A stretch of DNA of 52,908 nt from an uncultured Muribaculaceae bacterium. GTDB taxonomy: Bacteria; Bacteroidota; Bacteroidia; Bacteroidales; Muribaculaceae. Shown piece after piece: positions 18,303 through 27,138 of the stretch. The DNA is taken from positions 1 to 52,908 of the forward strand of contig CAJUBL010000012.1 of assembly GCA_910584665.1 (NCBI GenBank), written 5' to 3'. The position numbers and the translations under genes were made by a program. A model generated the notes under the pieces. The model did no database searches and had not been told where the DNA came from. It saw nothing but the letters and a program-made list of their open reading frames with translations. Within the stretch, counting starts at the first letter, position 1; every line of letters starts with the position of its first letter.

Positions 18303-18754
18303 CAGCATTGTTGCCAGTATATTGTCCGACATATCAGAAAATGCAACGGTTCACGCTTCCCAAATCAACCAGATTATGCAGTACCGATGCCGTCGGACGC
18401 CTGTTTGACCGGGATGCCGCCCATGGCGTCGTGGCCTATCCGCTCAGAGCCGTGTGGCGCGAAAACAGGGAACGTTCCAGAGGAGAGGCACTGCAGTTCA
18501 TGATAACAATACCCAAAAAGAAACTACGTCACGCCGTAGACCGGGTAACCATGCGCCGGCGCGTGCGCGAAGCCTACCGTCTTGCCCGACGCACATATCA
18601 GGACATGTTGCCTGACAACGAACGTATAGACCTCGCATTCATCTATTTAGGCGACAAGCTAACTTCATATCACGTCATCGAGCGTTCGGTTCACAAGATA
18701 CTGTCACGTGTGTGTCGTATGCCAGATATCGCCAAACCAGAGAGCCATGAATAA
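18299..18754 (+). CDS. rnpA: Ribonuclease P protein component
   Basis: Protein cofactor of RNase P, which matures tRNA 5' ends. The 151-residue frame contains FTLPKSTRLCS near the start and the basic signature HAVDRVTMRRRVREAYR, the family's RNR motif. The GTG at 18299 overlaps the hemD stop by 4 bases; the ATG at 18341 (MQRFTLPK) is an equally reasonable start and gives a more usual length. It overlaps yidD by 8 bases. Unlike in many bacteria it is not beside rpmH. Confidence 0.9.
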   Translation: MTALLPVYCPTYQKMQRFTLPKSTRLCSTDAVGRLFDRDAAHGVVAYPLRAVWRENRERSRGEALQFMITIPKKKLRHAVDRVTMRRRVREAYRLARRTYQDMLPDNERIDLAFIYLGDKLTSYHVIERSVHKILSRVCRMPDIAKPESHE

Positions 18755-18977
18755 CCTCAGCCGTCTGCTGGCCCGCGTCCTGTCGTTACCAGTACTGTTT
18801 TACCGGGCCTGCATCTCTCCTATGCTTCCTCCGTCGTGCCGCTACACACCTACATGCTCCCAGTATGCTCTGGAGGCACTGCGTAAACATGGCCCTTTCA
18901 AAGGGTCCTGCCTCGCCATACGCCGCATACTGCGCTGCCACCCGTGGGGCGGCAGCGGCTATGACCCAGTGCCATGA
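18747..18977 (+). CDS. yidD: YidD membrane protein insertion efficiency factor
   Basis: A small basic peripheral membrane protein that helps YidC-dependent insertion. From the ATG at 18747 it is 76 residues, with the family pattern FYRACISPMLPPSCRYTPTCSQYA, then HGPFKGSCLAIRRILRCHP and GGSGYDPVP. An in-frame upstream start at 18708 would add non-family residues inside rnpA, so I prefer 18747. It sits directly after rnpA as in many bacteria and overlaps the next gene by 4 bases. Confidence 0.93.
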   Translation: MNNLSRLLARVLSLPVLFYRACISPMLPPSCRYTPTCSQYALEALRKHGPFKGSCLAIRRILRCHPWGGSGYDPVP

Positions 18978-19585
18978 AACTTCTCGACTTCCACACACAC
19001 CGTATAGATTCACGGGACGGTATCATATCTATGAGCCCACGTGAGGCAGAGACTTTCACAGCCACACACGACACAGCCATCATCTCAGTCAGCATACATC
19101 CGTGGGACACATCTGAAGAGCCGGATATGGCGTTACTGGAACGTATCGCATCATTACCACAGACCGTAGCAATAGGAGAGGCCGGACTCGACAAGACAAG
19201 AGGAGCTTCACTCGAAAGGCAGACGGAGATATTCAGACGACAGACAGAACTGAGCGAGCAAACCCGCAAGCCGATGATAATACACTGTGTCAGAGCCTGG
19301 GACGAACTTTTAGCGATAAAGAAAGAGACTCGTCCACGCCAGAAATGGGGCATACATGGATACCGCGGAGGAGCCGAGCTGGCACGGCAACTCATATCAC
19401 ATGGATTCTACATATCACTCGGAGAGCACTTCAATCCGGCGGCCGCCGGCTCTATTCCGGCCGACCGCCTTCTCGCCGAGACCGACGAGTCACACCTTAC
19501 GATAGAGGAAATCGCCTACAGAATCTCACTCTATGCCGCGCCGGGATGGAATGCCGCAAGAAGTATCCGGGAATTTTTGAAGTGA
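18974..19585 (+). CDS. TatD-family metal-dependent hydrolase
   Basis: A 203-residue member of the TatD amidohydrolase group, presumed 3'-5' nuclease. Visible metal motifs are DFHTHR (5-10), GEAGLDK, IIHCVRAWDELL and LAETDESH. It is shorter than the 255-265 residues of standard TatD and has lost part of the mid-barrel, which is common in the Bacteroidales group found beside yidD. The ATG overlaps the yidD stop (ATGA), making it the last gene of the coupled cluster. Confidence 0.85.
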   Translation: MKLLDFHTHRIDSRDGIISMSPREAETFTATHDTAIISVSIHPWDTSEEPDMALLERIASLPQTVAIGEAGLDKTRGASLERQTEIFRRQTELSEQTRKPMIIHCVRAWDELLAIKKETRPRQKWGIHGYRGGAELARQLISHGFYISLGEHFNPAAAGSIPADRLLAETDESHLTIEEIAYRISLYAAPGWNAARSIREFLK

Positions 19586-19609
19586 TATCATCGATATTTT
19601 AAATCGCAG

Positions 19610-19710
19610 ATTGACATGGGGCTCCCATCCGGAATAAATGTTAAGCGCAGATTTTTGAGGGGCCATCCGGATTAAAGATTAACCGCAGATTTCGCAAATT
19701 ACGCAAAAAA
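19610..19710 (+). repeat. Two direct copies of the CCATCCGGA intergenic repeat
   Basis: CCATCCGGA occurs at about 19627 and 19664, each followed after about 13 bases by A(A/C)GCAGATT-like sequence; the second is extended by TTCGCAAATTACGC. The same core forms the arms of the element at 302-557. No gene is present. This appears to be a dispersed intergenic repeat family of this genome. Confidence 0.6.
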
Positions 19711-19721
19711 CGTATGACATA

Positions 19722-19961
19722 ACTTCGTCCTATATACTCACGCTCAACAAAACCTAAACAAGTTTGATTTTATATTCGACTGTATATCTGACTCAAAGAA
19801 TTGCCTTTGGCACCGCGCACCGGCCTTGCGGCCGACGATCGCTATTATGTTTCGTCGAATATTCTACGTATATTTGACTCAAAGAATTGGCTTCGCCACC
19901 GCAAACCATGCTCCGCCTGACTTTCGCTATTCTTTTCATCGAATATTCTTCGTATATTTGT
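19722..19961 (+). repeat. Promoter-carrying intergenic repeat, copy A (two units)
   Basis: A dispersed repeat whose reverse complement occurs at 44371-44530. After a shared leader (19722-19790) come two related units of 76 and 84 bases. Each starts with a TATATTTG-like box and ACTCAAAGAATTG, followed by two small hairpins and ATCGAATATTC. The hairpin stems differ between units by paired changes (GCC/GGC in one, GGC/GCC in the other). The last unit ends with TATATTTG 39 bases before dapB. Confidence 0.75.
19953..19960 (+). promoter_or_regulatory. -7 box TATATTTG at the repeat edge, for dapB
   Basis: A perfect TAnnTTTG box formed by the end of the repeat, 39 bases before the dapB ATG. The -33 region has no good TTTG. 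The other copy of the repeat places the same box 48 bases before the peptide transporter gene in matching orientation. Confidence 0.5.
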
Positions 19962-19998
19962 CAGGTAAATACAAATATACTCTCAGTAATTCTTTAAT

Positions 19999-20742
19999 AT
20001 GAAAATTGCACTTATAGGTTATGGCAAAATGGGACACGCCATTGAGCGTCACGCCCTGGAGCGCGGTCACGAGATCGTATGCCGCGTGGATGCCGACAAT
20101 ATAGACGATATCGGTTCAGAAGCTTTCAGGAGCGCCGACGTGGCTATCGAGTTCACGATGCCGTCGGCCGCGTTTGACAACTGTCTGAGAGCCATGGATG
20201 CAGGTGTGCCGATAGTATCCGGCACAACAGGATGGAGCGACAGTCTCGGCAAGGTCCGGGAGGCCTGTGAACGCGGCGGCGGGACCCTGATGTGGAGCTC
20301 CAACTTCTCTATAGGAGTGAATCTGTTCATGTCGCTGAACAGATATCTCACCCGTCTCATGAAGCCCTTCCCCCAGTACCGTCCCTCGATGCACGAAGTG
20401 CACCACATCCACAAACTCGATCACCCCAGCGGCACAGCCATTACGCTGGCCCAGGGCATAATAGCCGACGACCCAGCCATAACAGACTGGACAGAAGAAC
20501 CTTCCGACAATCCTTCACAGCTCGTGATAAGTCACGAGCGCCGTGGCGAGGTACCGGGTATCCACTCGATAACGTGGAACTCGGCTGTCGACAGTATCAC
20601 AATAACCCACGATGCCAAGAGCCGCGACGGGTTTGCCCTCGGAGCCGTAATGGCCGGCGAGTGGCTGGCCGGTAAGAAAGGCTTCCACACAATCGACGAG
20701 TTTATCAACGACCTAATAAGCATAGCAGAAAATGAACGATAA
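19999..20742 (+). CDS. dapB: 4-hydroxy-tetrahydrodipicolinate reductase
   Basis: Second committed step of diaminopimelate/lysine synthesis, feeding peptidoglycan. The 247-residue protein has the N-terminal nucleotide site LIGYGKMGHAIE, the SGTTGW motif, and the catalytic region VHHIHKLDHPSGTA (about 134-147). It is followed by lepB with an 11-base overlap, a common dapB-lepB-wbqC order in Bacteroidales. The promoter is supplied by the intergenic repeat. Confidence 0.96.
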   Translation: MKIALIGYGKMGHAIERHALERGHEIVCRVDADNIDDIGSEAFRSADVAIEFTMPSAAFDNCLRAMDAGVPIVSGTTGWSDSLGKVREACERGGGTLMWSSNFSIGVNLFMSLNRYLTRLMKPFPQYRPSMHEVHHIHKLDHPSGTAITLAQGIIADDPAITDWTEEPSDNPSQLVISHERRGEVPGIHSITWNSAVDSITITHDAKSRDGFALGAVMAGEWLAGKKGFHTIDEFINDLISIAENER

Positions 20743-22204
20743 CGGAAATAGCAGCAAGAGCTTCAGAGATGATTTCAGGAAGCGTGTGAGCGAAATAAAG
20801 AAAACGCGCTGGATACGGTTTGCCGTCGTGGCTCTGATATACCTGGCATGGGTAGCCTGGATGGGATCGTGGTGGCTGTCACTGTTTCTGATACTGCTCT
20901 TTGATATTTACATCACGGGGTACATACCATTCACATGGTGGAAAAAGAGCCGGAACGGAGCTGTGAGAACGGTGATGAGCTGGATTGACGCAATAGTGTA
21001 TGCACTGATACTTGTATACTTTGTGTTCAACTTCGTAGGTCAGAATTACCAGATACCCTCATCATCGCTCGAAAAGACACTTCTTACGGGAGACTACCTT
21101 TTTGTCAACAAAATGGCATACGGACCCAGAGTACCGATGACACCAGTCAACTTTCCGCTGGTTCACAACCGCTTTCCCGGATGGCTCGGCGGAGGCAAGA
21201 GCTATCTTGACCGTCCCAGCGTGGAATACAGACGGCTGAAGGGCTTCAGGGACATAGAGGCAGGAGACATTGTGGTATTCAACTTTCCGGCCGGAGACAC
21301 AGTGATAACCAACAGCCAGTCAACCTTCGACTACTATCAGATGCAGCAGATGTACAAGGACGGATTTTCTATAGGATTCCATCCGGCCACAGCCAGAAAG
21401 GAATATTATCCTGTCGACCGCCGGGAGAACTATGTCAAACGTTGCGTGGGTCTTCCCGGACAGCGTCTGAAGATAGTCGACGGGGTGATATATATTGACG
21501 GCAAGCCGCAGAAAACACCCGATAACGCACAATTCAATTACGTAATCAAAACCAAGGGCAACATGATCACCGACAGCGAGTGGGACGATCTCGGGGTGAG
21601 CCGGAGCGACCGTTTCATGCTCAGTCCGGCCAACGAGGGAACCTTGCTATACTACATACTTGCCAACAACGGACTGTCGTCGGCCGATGTAGCCTCGGCA
21701 CCTCATTATATGGTACCGCTGACAGCCGACATGGTCGGGAAACTGCAGTCACGCTCCGACATCGAGTATGTGAAGATTGCGTCGCCCGCCGAAATAATGG
21801 GGAGGATGTATCCCTTTGCCATATCAGAGGGCTGGGACCGTGCCAACTACGGCGGGGATAACGGCCTGCTGATACCTGAGAAGGGGCTTACAATCCCCAT
21901 TGACGCAGAGGCATGGGCTGTCTACGAGCGTCCCATACGCGTGTACGAGAATAACCCCACAGCCACATTCAGAGACGGCAGGCTGTATATCGACGGCAAG
22001 CCTTGCGATACCTACACCTTCAGGATGAACTATTACTTCATGATGGGTGACAACCGCGACAATTCACTTGACTCACGTTACTGGGGATTCGTACCCGAGG
22101 ACCATATAGTTGGAACTCCATGGAGAGTACTCATCTCGTTTGACGGCGAAAAGGGCGGTGTGCGCTGGAACAGGATATTGAAAGACGCAAATCCCGACAA
22201 GTGA
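20732..22204 (+). CDS. lepB: Signal peptidase I
   Basis: Removes signal peptides from Sec-exported proteins at the inner membrane. The 490-residue length is long, as usual in Bacteroidota, owing to an insertion between catalytic boxes. Three hydrophobic segments lie between residues 29 and 103. Catalytic Ser112 is in IPSSSLEKTLLTGD and Lys236 in YVKRCVGLPGQ; the closing box is GDNRDNSLDSRYWGFVPED. The start overlaps dapB by 11 bases and the stop overlaps the GTG of wbqC. Confidence 0.96.
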   Translation: MNDNGNSSKSFRDDFRKRVSEIKKTRWIRFAVVALIYLAWVAWMGSWWLSLFLILLFDIYITGYIPFTWWKKSRNGAVRTVMSWIDAIVYALILVYFVFNFVGQNYQIPSSSLEKTLLTGDYLFVNKMAYGPRVPMTPVNFPLVHNRFPGWLGGGKSYLDRPSVEYRRLKGFRDIEAGDIVVFNFPAGDTVITNSQSTFDYYQMQQMYKDGFSIGFHPATARKEYYPVDRRENYVKRCVGLPGQRLKIVDGVIYIDGKPQKTPDNAQFNYVIKTKGNMITDSEWDDLGVSRSDRFMLSPANEGTLLYYILANNGLSSADVASAPHYMVPLTADMVGKLQSRSDIEYVKIASPAEIMGRMYPFAISEGWDRANYGGDNGLLIPEKGLTIPIDAEAWAVYERPIRVYENNPTATFRDGRLYIDGKPCDTYTFRMNYYFMMGDNRDNSLDSRYWGFVPEDHIVGTPWRVLISFDGEKGGVRWNRILKDANPDK

Positions 22205-22872
22205 GCCGTTATACGCAATATCCGGGCACGACCGTACTGCTCGAGCCTCGCTACTGCGGCTCGATAGGGTGGTATTGCGCCATGGCTGTCCACGAGCATT
22301 GCATAGTTGACTATGGGGCACGTTTCGACAAACGCCGCAAACTCACACACCGCACAACAATAGCCGATGTCAACGGTCGGCTTGACCTCACGGTTCCCGT
22401 AAGTCACATCCCGCGTACGGCCGACGACGGCCACCGTCCGCTCACGTGGCACGATATCTCGCTGTCCGCTCACGGCGACTGGTGGAACGTGCATCGTGTG
22501 GCTCTGGAAAGCGCCTATGGCCGCACTCCTTACTTCGAGTTCTATATAGACCGCTTTCTGCCAGTCTACCGTCCCGATGTAGTGGAACGGATGGTTACAC
22601 TTGAGAATGTCAACAGGCACATCGACAGGGAGGTAAGACTGCTGTTGGACCTGTCGGCCGAGGATTCCGTGACCCCGGCAGGCGATCTGATCGACCTGAG
22701 ACGTCAGGAGCCATCACTCTCCCATTGTACACCCTACTATCAGGTAAGGGCATCAAAATTAGGATTCATTCCCGACCTCAGCATTCTCGACCTTCTGTTC
22801 AACATGGGGCCTGAAAGCTGTATGTGGTTACGGGATAATATCAAAACCTATATACCTACATGGATTCAATAA
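22201..22872 (+). CDS. WbqC-family protein
   Basis: A 223-residue cytoplasmic protein of the WbqC family, linked in some bacteria to polysaccharide synthesis but biochemically unproven. Typical features are the N-terminal YCGSIGWYCAMAVHE, RRKLTHRTTIADVNGRLDLTVPV, and SAYGRTPYFEFY, with LGFIPDLSILDLLFNMG at the end. The start is a GTG overlapping the lepB stop, and it overlaps the serine deaminase gene by 13 bases. The lepB-wbqC pairing is common in the order. Confidence 0.85.
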   Translation: MSRYTQYPGTTVLLEPRYCGSIGWYCAMAVHEHCIVDYGARFDKRRKLTHRTTIADVNGRLDLTVPVSHIPRTADDGHRPLTWHDISLSAHGDWWNVHRVALESAYGRTPYFEFYIDRFLPVYRPDVVERMVTLENVNRHIDREVRLLLDLSAEDSVTPAGDLIDLRRQEPSLSHCTPYYQVRASKLGFIPDLSILDLLFNMGPESCMWLRDNIKTYIPTWIQ

Positions 22873-24056
22873 CACAGCTGTACAAGATAGGTCTCGGTCC
22901 TTCAAGCAGTCACACGATGGGACCGCGACGGGCCGCCGTGGAATTTGTCGAGAAAACTCCTGGAGCCGCCGGATACACCGTGACTCTATACGGATCACTC
23001 GCAGCCACAGGCAAAGGGCACCTCACCGACAAAGCTATTCTTGACGTGATGCAGCCTGCCGCACCTACGGCCATAGACTGGCAACCCGAAACATTCCTCC
23101 CTTTCCACCCGAACGGGATGAAACTCACCGCCAGGGATGCCGACGGCAATATAACCGCCACCGAGACTGTCTATTCGATAGGCGGTGGCGATATAGTGCA
23201 CGAAGGAGAGGAACGTACTGTAGCCCGATCGATCTATCCGCTTTCAAAGATATCGGAGATACTGAAGTGGTGTGACGAGAGCGGACGCAGTTACTGGGAG
23301 TATGTCGACATATATGAGGACCCGTCTGTATGGGATTACCTGCGTCGGGTATGGGATGTCATGAAACGGGCTGTAGAGCGTGGAATCGAAGCCGAGGGAG
23401 TCCTTCCGGGCGGTCTTGGCGTAAGACGGAAAGCGGTCAGCTATCATGTTCACGCGGCTGGTTACAACAGTTCGCTCAAGAGCCGCGGACTCGTATATGC
23501 CTATGCTCTGGCAGTGAGCGAGGAAAACGCATCGGGCGGCGAGATCGTGACAGCCCCTACGTGCGGGTCGTGCGGTGTACTGCCGGCTGTACTCTATCAT
23601 CTTCACACGTCAAAGGGTTTCAGCGAGCAACGCATCCTGCGTGCTCTGGCTACAGCCGGCCTGTTCGGCAACGTAGTAAAACACAACGCGTCGGTATCCG
23701 GAGCCGAAGTCGGATGCCAGGGAGAGGTAGGCGTAGCATGTGCCATGGCGGCGGCGGCCGCCAGCCAGCTATTCGGCGGGACACCGGCCCAGATAGAATA
23801 CTCGGCCGAGATGGGCCTGGAACACCATTTAGGCCTTACATGTGACCCCGTATGCGGACTCGTACAGATTCCATGTATCGAACGCAACGCCTACGCGGCG
23901 GCACGCGCGCTTGATGCCAACCTTTACTCGGCATTCAGCGACGGCCGTCACTCCGTATCGTTTGACCGCATAGTGGAGGTAATGAAGCAGACCGGACATG
24001 ATCTGCCCAGCCTGTACAAGGAAACAGCTCAGGGAGGACTTGCGGCTATCAGGTGA
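22860..24056 (+). CDS. sdaA: L-serine ammonia-lyase, iron-sulfur type, single chain
   Basis: Deaminates L-serine to pyruvate and ammonia. The 398-residue protein fuses the beta-like N-terminal domain (LGPSSSHTMGP at 13-23) with the catalytic alpha domain. Cysteines for the oxygen-sensitive [4Fe-4S] cluster are in APTCGSCG, SGAEVGCQGEVG and LTCDPVCGLVQIPC. It is shorter than enterobacterial SdaA (about 455) but similar to other Bacteroidota enzymes. The start lies within the 3' end of wbqC. Confidence 0.94.
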   Translation: MDSITQLYKIGLGPSSSHTMGPRRAAVEFVEKTPGAAGYTVTLYGSLAATGKGHLTDKAILDVMQPAAPTAIDWQPETFLPFHPNGMKLTARDADGNITATETVYSIGGGDIVHEGEERTVARSIYPLSKISEILKWCDESGRSYWEYVDIYEDPSVWDYLRRVWDVMKRAVERGIEAEGVLPGGLGVRRKAVSYHVHAAGYNSSLKSRGLVYAYALAVSEENASGGEIVTAPTCGSCGVLPAVLYHLHTSKGFSEQRILRALATAGLFGNVVKHNASVSGAEVGCQGEVGVACAMAAAAASQLFGGTPAQIEYSAEMGLEHHLGLTCDPVCGLVQIPCIERNAYAAARALDANLYSAFSDGRHSVSFDRIVEVMKQTGHDLPSLYKETAQGGLAAIR

Positions 24057-24123
24057 ATGGCGCGCATATAGTCGTAACCGTAATACAACCAATAATAAAT
24101 CACTCTCTTATAACCATACAGTC

Positions 24124-25446
24124 ATGAGTTCATTTATCATAGAAGGCGGCCACCGGCTTAACGGTGAGATCACCCCGCAGGGTGCAAAAAACGAGGCGCT
24201 GCAGATCATAAGCGCCACGCTGCTTACGGGCGAAGTCGTCACCATCGACAATATTCCGGACATTCTGGACATACGCAATCTCATCGCCCTTCTGCGGGAT
24301 ATGGGAGTGAAAGTCAACCGTCTCGGTGACAACTGCTATTCTTTCCAGGCCGACGAGATCAATACCGACTATCTTGACAGCCCTGATTTTGTCAGACGCT
24401 GTGCCTCTCTGCGTGGGTCTGTGCTTGTCGTAGGTCCATTGTTAGCGCGATTCGGCAAGGCCTATTTCCCACGTCCCGGGGGCGACAAGATCGGACGACG
24501 TAAAGTTGACACCCATATCACCGGCCTTATAAACCTCGGAGCCACGCTCTCCACTCCGGCCGACCGGCGCGCGTACCTTCTTGAAAGTGCTGAAGGCTCG
24601 CTCACGGGCACCTACATGCTGCTCGACGAGGCATCGGTCACAGGTACCGCCAATATTGTGATGGCGGCCACTCTGGCACGTGGTGTCACCACAATCTACA
24701 ACGCCGCATGCGAGCCATACCTCCAACAGCTGTGCCGCCTGCTTGTAGCCATGGGGGCCCGTATCGACGGTATAGGCTCCAACCTGCTGACCATAACAGG
24801 CTGTGACAGTCTCGGCGGTGCCAGTCACCGCGTCCTTCCCGATATGATTGAAGTGGGAAGCTTTATAGGAATGGCGGCGATGACACGCAGTTCGGTGACA
24901 ATCAGGAATGTATCACGACGTAATCTCGGTATCATCCCGGAGTGCTTCCGCCGGCTCGGCATAACGATCGAAGAGCACGGAGACGATCTGTTTATCCCGG
25001 CCAGGGAACGATATGACATAGAGACCAATCTTGACGGGTCGGTGCTCACCGTGGCCGACGCACCGTGGCCGGGACTCACTCCCGACCTTATATCGGTGAT
25101 GCTCGTTGTGGCTACGCAATGTCACGGCGAGGTGCTGATACATCAGAAAATGTTCGAGTCACGCCTGTTCTTTGTCGACCACCTCATAGACATGGGAGCT
25201 AAGATCATACTCTGTGATCCCCACCGTGCCGTGGTGATAGGGCTGGGCCATCACCCGGAGCTGAGAGCCAACCATATGCACTCGCCCGACATACGCGCCG
25301 GCATAGCTATGCTCATCGCCGCAATGTCGGCCAAAGGGACCAGCGTCATCGACAACATCGAGCAGATAGACCGCGGATATCAGGACATAGATACACGTCT
25401 GAATGCCCTGGGAGCAAAAATAGTACGTTCCAACCCCTGTGAATAA
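24124..25446 (+). CDS. murA: UDP-N-acetylglucosamine 1-carboxyvinyltransferase
   Basis: First committed step of peptidoglycan precursor synthesis, transferring enolpyruvate from PEP. From the ATG at 24124 it is 440 residues, beginning SSFIIEGGHRLNGEI and including QGAKNEAL (19-26, with the catalytic Lys). The fosfomycin-target cysteine is replaced by Asp121 in RPGGDKIGRRKVD, a natural substitution known to give fosfomycin insensitivity. An in-frame start at 23998 would lie within sdaA and add non-family sequence, so I reject it. The stop overlaps the GTG of the next gene. Confidence 0.95.
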   Translation: MSSFIIEGGHRLNGEITPQGAKNEALQIISATLLTGEVVTIDNIPDILDIRNLIALLRDMGVKVNRLGDNCYSFQADEINTDYLDSPDFVRRCASLRGSVLVVGPLLARFGKAYFPRPGGDKIGRRKVDTHITGLINLGATLSTPADRRAYLLESAEGSLTGTYMLLDEASVTGTANIVMAATLARGVTTIYNAACEPYLQQLCRLLVAMGARIDGIGSNLLTITGCDSLGGASHRVLPDMIEVGSFIGMAAMTRSSVTIRNVSRRNLGIIPECFRRLGITIEEHGDDLFIPARERYDIETNLDGSVLTVADAPWPGLTPDLISVMLVVATQCHGEVLIHQKMFESRLFFVDHLIDMGAKIILCDPHRAVVIGLGHHPELRANHMHSPDIRAGIAMLIAAMSAKGTSVIDNIEQIDRGYQDIDTRLNALGAKIVRSNPCE

Positions 25447-26341
25447 ATTTCTTAAAATAGCGCGTACTGTTGTCCAGCTGTCGGCCATGGGACTCATCAC
25501 GTGGGTACTGATGGCGAGTCCTACCGTGGCCATGCAGGCCCTGCGCGGATCAATAGAGCGGTGGCAGCTGATACCGATGTCAATGCTCGGCGCGATATCG
25601 GTCATCGGATTCTGGCTTGTGGTGACACTGGTACTGGGCCGAGTGTACTGCTCGACGGTCTGTCCTGTGGGAACTTTACAGGATGCAGTGTCAATGGTGA
25701 GCCGCATTATACGCCCTAAAAGAGTATACCGCTACAGGCCGGGGCATCCTTGGCCTGTAAGGGCGGCTATGCTGTCATTACTCATCATGGCTGTATGCTT
25801 CGGTTCACTGGCCGTCTCATGGTCGGTAATGCCGTTCCTGCAGATATCGCCCTACGACTCGTATGCGGCCATCGTCGACTCGCTGGCCGCTCCGGCGGCA
25901 CGCACTGCGGCCGGACCGGAGCAGATTCCCGTGGCGGTAAGAATAACCATATCGGCGGCTGTGAATCTCGTTTTTCTCGTATGGATGGCGGCTGTAAGAG
26001 GACGCGAAGTGTGCAACACGCTGTGCCCTGTAGGCGCCGCTCTCGGAACATTGAACACGCTCGCGCTGCTGCACATAGACATTGACACCGACCGCTGCAC
26101 ACACTGCCGGCGGTGCGAGGATGTCTGCAAGGCCATGTGTCTTGAAAGCGACACGGGACGCGTGGATCTGACACGCTGTGTTGTATGTTTCGACTGTCTG
26201 GCCGTGTGTGACGACGATGCCATACATTATACCACACGCCGTCACCGCCTCTCGCTCCCCATGCTGCAGAGCCTCAGACCGGCCGCGCCCGAGGCACGTG
26301 CCTGCTGTACCGAAAATATGACTTCAACTTCAAAACAATAA
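25439..26341 (+). CDS. 4Fe-4S ferredoxin-type membrane protein (FixG/NapH-like)
   Basis: A 300-residue inner-membrane protein with about four to five hydrophobic segments. It has two membrane-proximal YCSTVCPVG and VCNTLCPVG motifs, as in NapH, NosR and FixG-type proteins, then two ferredoxin clusters in the C-terminal third: CTHCRRCEDVCKAMC and CVVCFDCLAVC. It probably passes electrons between the quinone pool and a soluble or periplasmic partner. No partner is adjacent; murA precedes it with an overlap and thyA follows after 2 bases. The start is a GTG. Confidence 0.82.
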   Translation: MNKFLKIARTVVQLSAMGLITWVLMASPTVAMQALRGSIERWQLIPMSMLGAISVIGFWLVVTLVLGRVYCSTVCPVGTLQDAVSMVSRIIRPKRVYRYRPGHPWPVRAAMLSLLIMAVCFGSLAVSWSVMPFLQISPYDSYAAIVDSLAAPAARTAAGPEQIPVAVRITISAAVNLVFLVWMAAVRGREVCNTLCPVGAALGTLNTLALLHIDIDTDRCTHCRRCEDVCKAMCLESDTGRVDLTRCVVCFDCLAVCDDDAIHYTTRRHRLSLPMLQSLRPAAPEARACCTENMTSTSKQ

Positions 26342-26343
26342 TT

Positions 26344-27138
26344 ATGAAACAGTATCTCGAACTATTACAGCATATTGTCGACAACGGTGTGTTGAAAGAA
26401 GACCGTACCGGTACCGGCACACGCAGTGTCTTCGGCTATCAGATGCGCTTCGATCTCTCGCAGGGTTTCCCGCTGCTCACCACCAAGAAACTCCATCTGA
26501 AGTCAATCATCCACGAACTGCTCTGGTTCCTGAAGGGTGACACCAATGTGAGATACCTGCAGGAGAACGGTGTAAGGATCTGGAACGAGTGGGCCGACGG
26601 AAACGGTGATCTGGGGCATATCTACGGCTACCAGTGGCGTTCATGGCCCGACTACGACGGCGGCTTCATCGACCAGATAAGCGAAGCCATAGAGACAATC
26701 AGGCATAATCCCGACTCGCGCCGCATCATTGTCAGCGCATGGAACGTCGCTGATCTGAAGAACATGAACCTGCCTCCCTGCCACGCGTTTTTCCAGTTCT
26801 ATGTGGCCGACGGCCGGCTTTCACTGCAGCTGTACCAGCGCAGCGCCGACACCTTTCTCGGCGTGCCGTTCAACATAGCCTCCTATGCCCTGTTGCTGAT
26901 GATGACGGCACAGGTCACAGGTCTCGAGGCAGGTGACTTCGTGCACACTCTCGGTGACGCGCATATATACAACAACCACATGGAACAGGTGACCGAACAG
27001 CTTTCACGCACTCCGCGCCCTCTGCCCCGCATGGTCATCAATCCGGAAGTCAAGAGCATCTTTGACTTCACCTACGATGATTTCAGACTCGAGGACTACG
27101 ATCCTATGCCTCATATCAAAGCCCAGGTTTCAGTATGA
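26344..27138 (+). CDS. thyA: Thymidylate synthase
   Basis: Methylates dUMP to dTMP using methylene-tetrahydrofolate. The 264-residue protein aligns with the E. coli length, with catalytic Cys146 in LPPCHAFFQFY, the phosphate-binding DSRRIIVSAWN and QRSADTFLGVPFNIASYA. The start of folA overlaps its stop (ATGA), so the two folate-cycle enzymes are coupled, as expected because the reaction yields dihydrofolate. Confidence 0.97.
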   Translation: MKQYLELLQHIVDNGVLKEDRTGTGTRSVFGYQMRFDLSQGFPLLTTKKLHLKSIIHELLWFLKGDTNVRYLQENGVRIWNEWADGNGDLGHIYGYQWRSWPDYDGGFIDQISEAIETIRHNPDSRRIIVSAWNVADLKNMNLPPCHAFFQFYVADGRLSLQLYQRSADTFLGVPFNIASYALLLMMTAQVTGLEAGDFVHTLGDAHIYNNHMEQVTEQLSRTPRPLPRMVINPEVKSIFDFTYDDFRLEDYDPMPHIKAQVSV

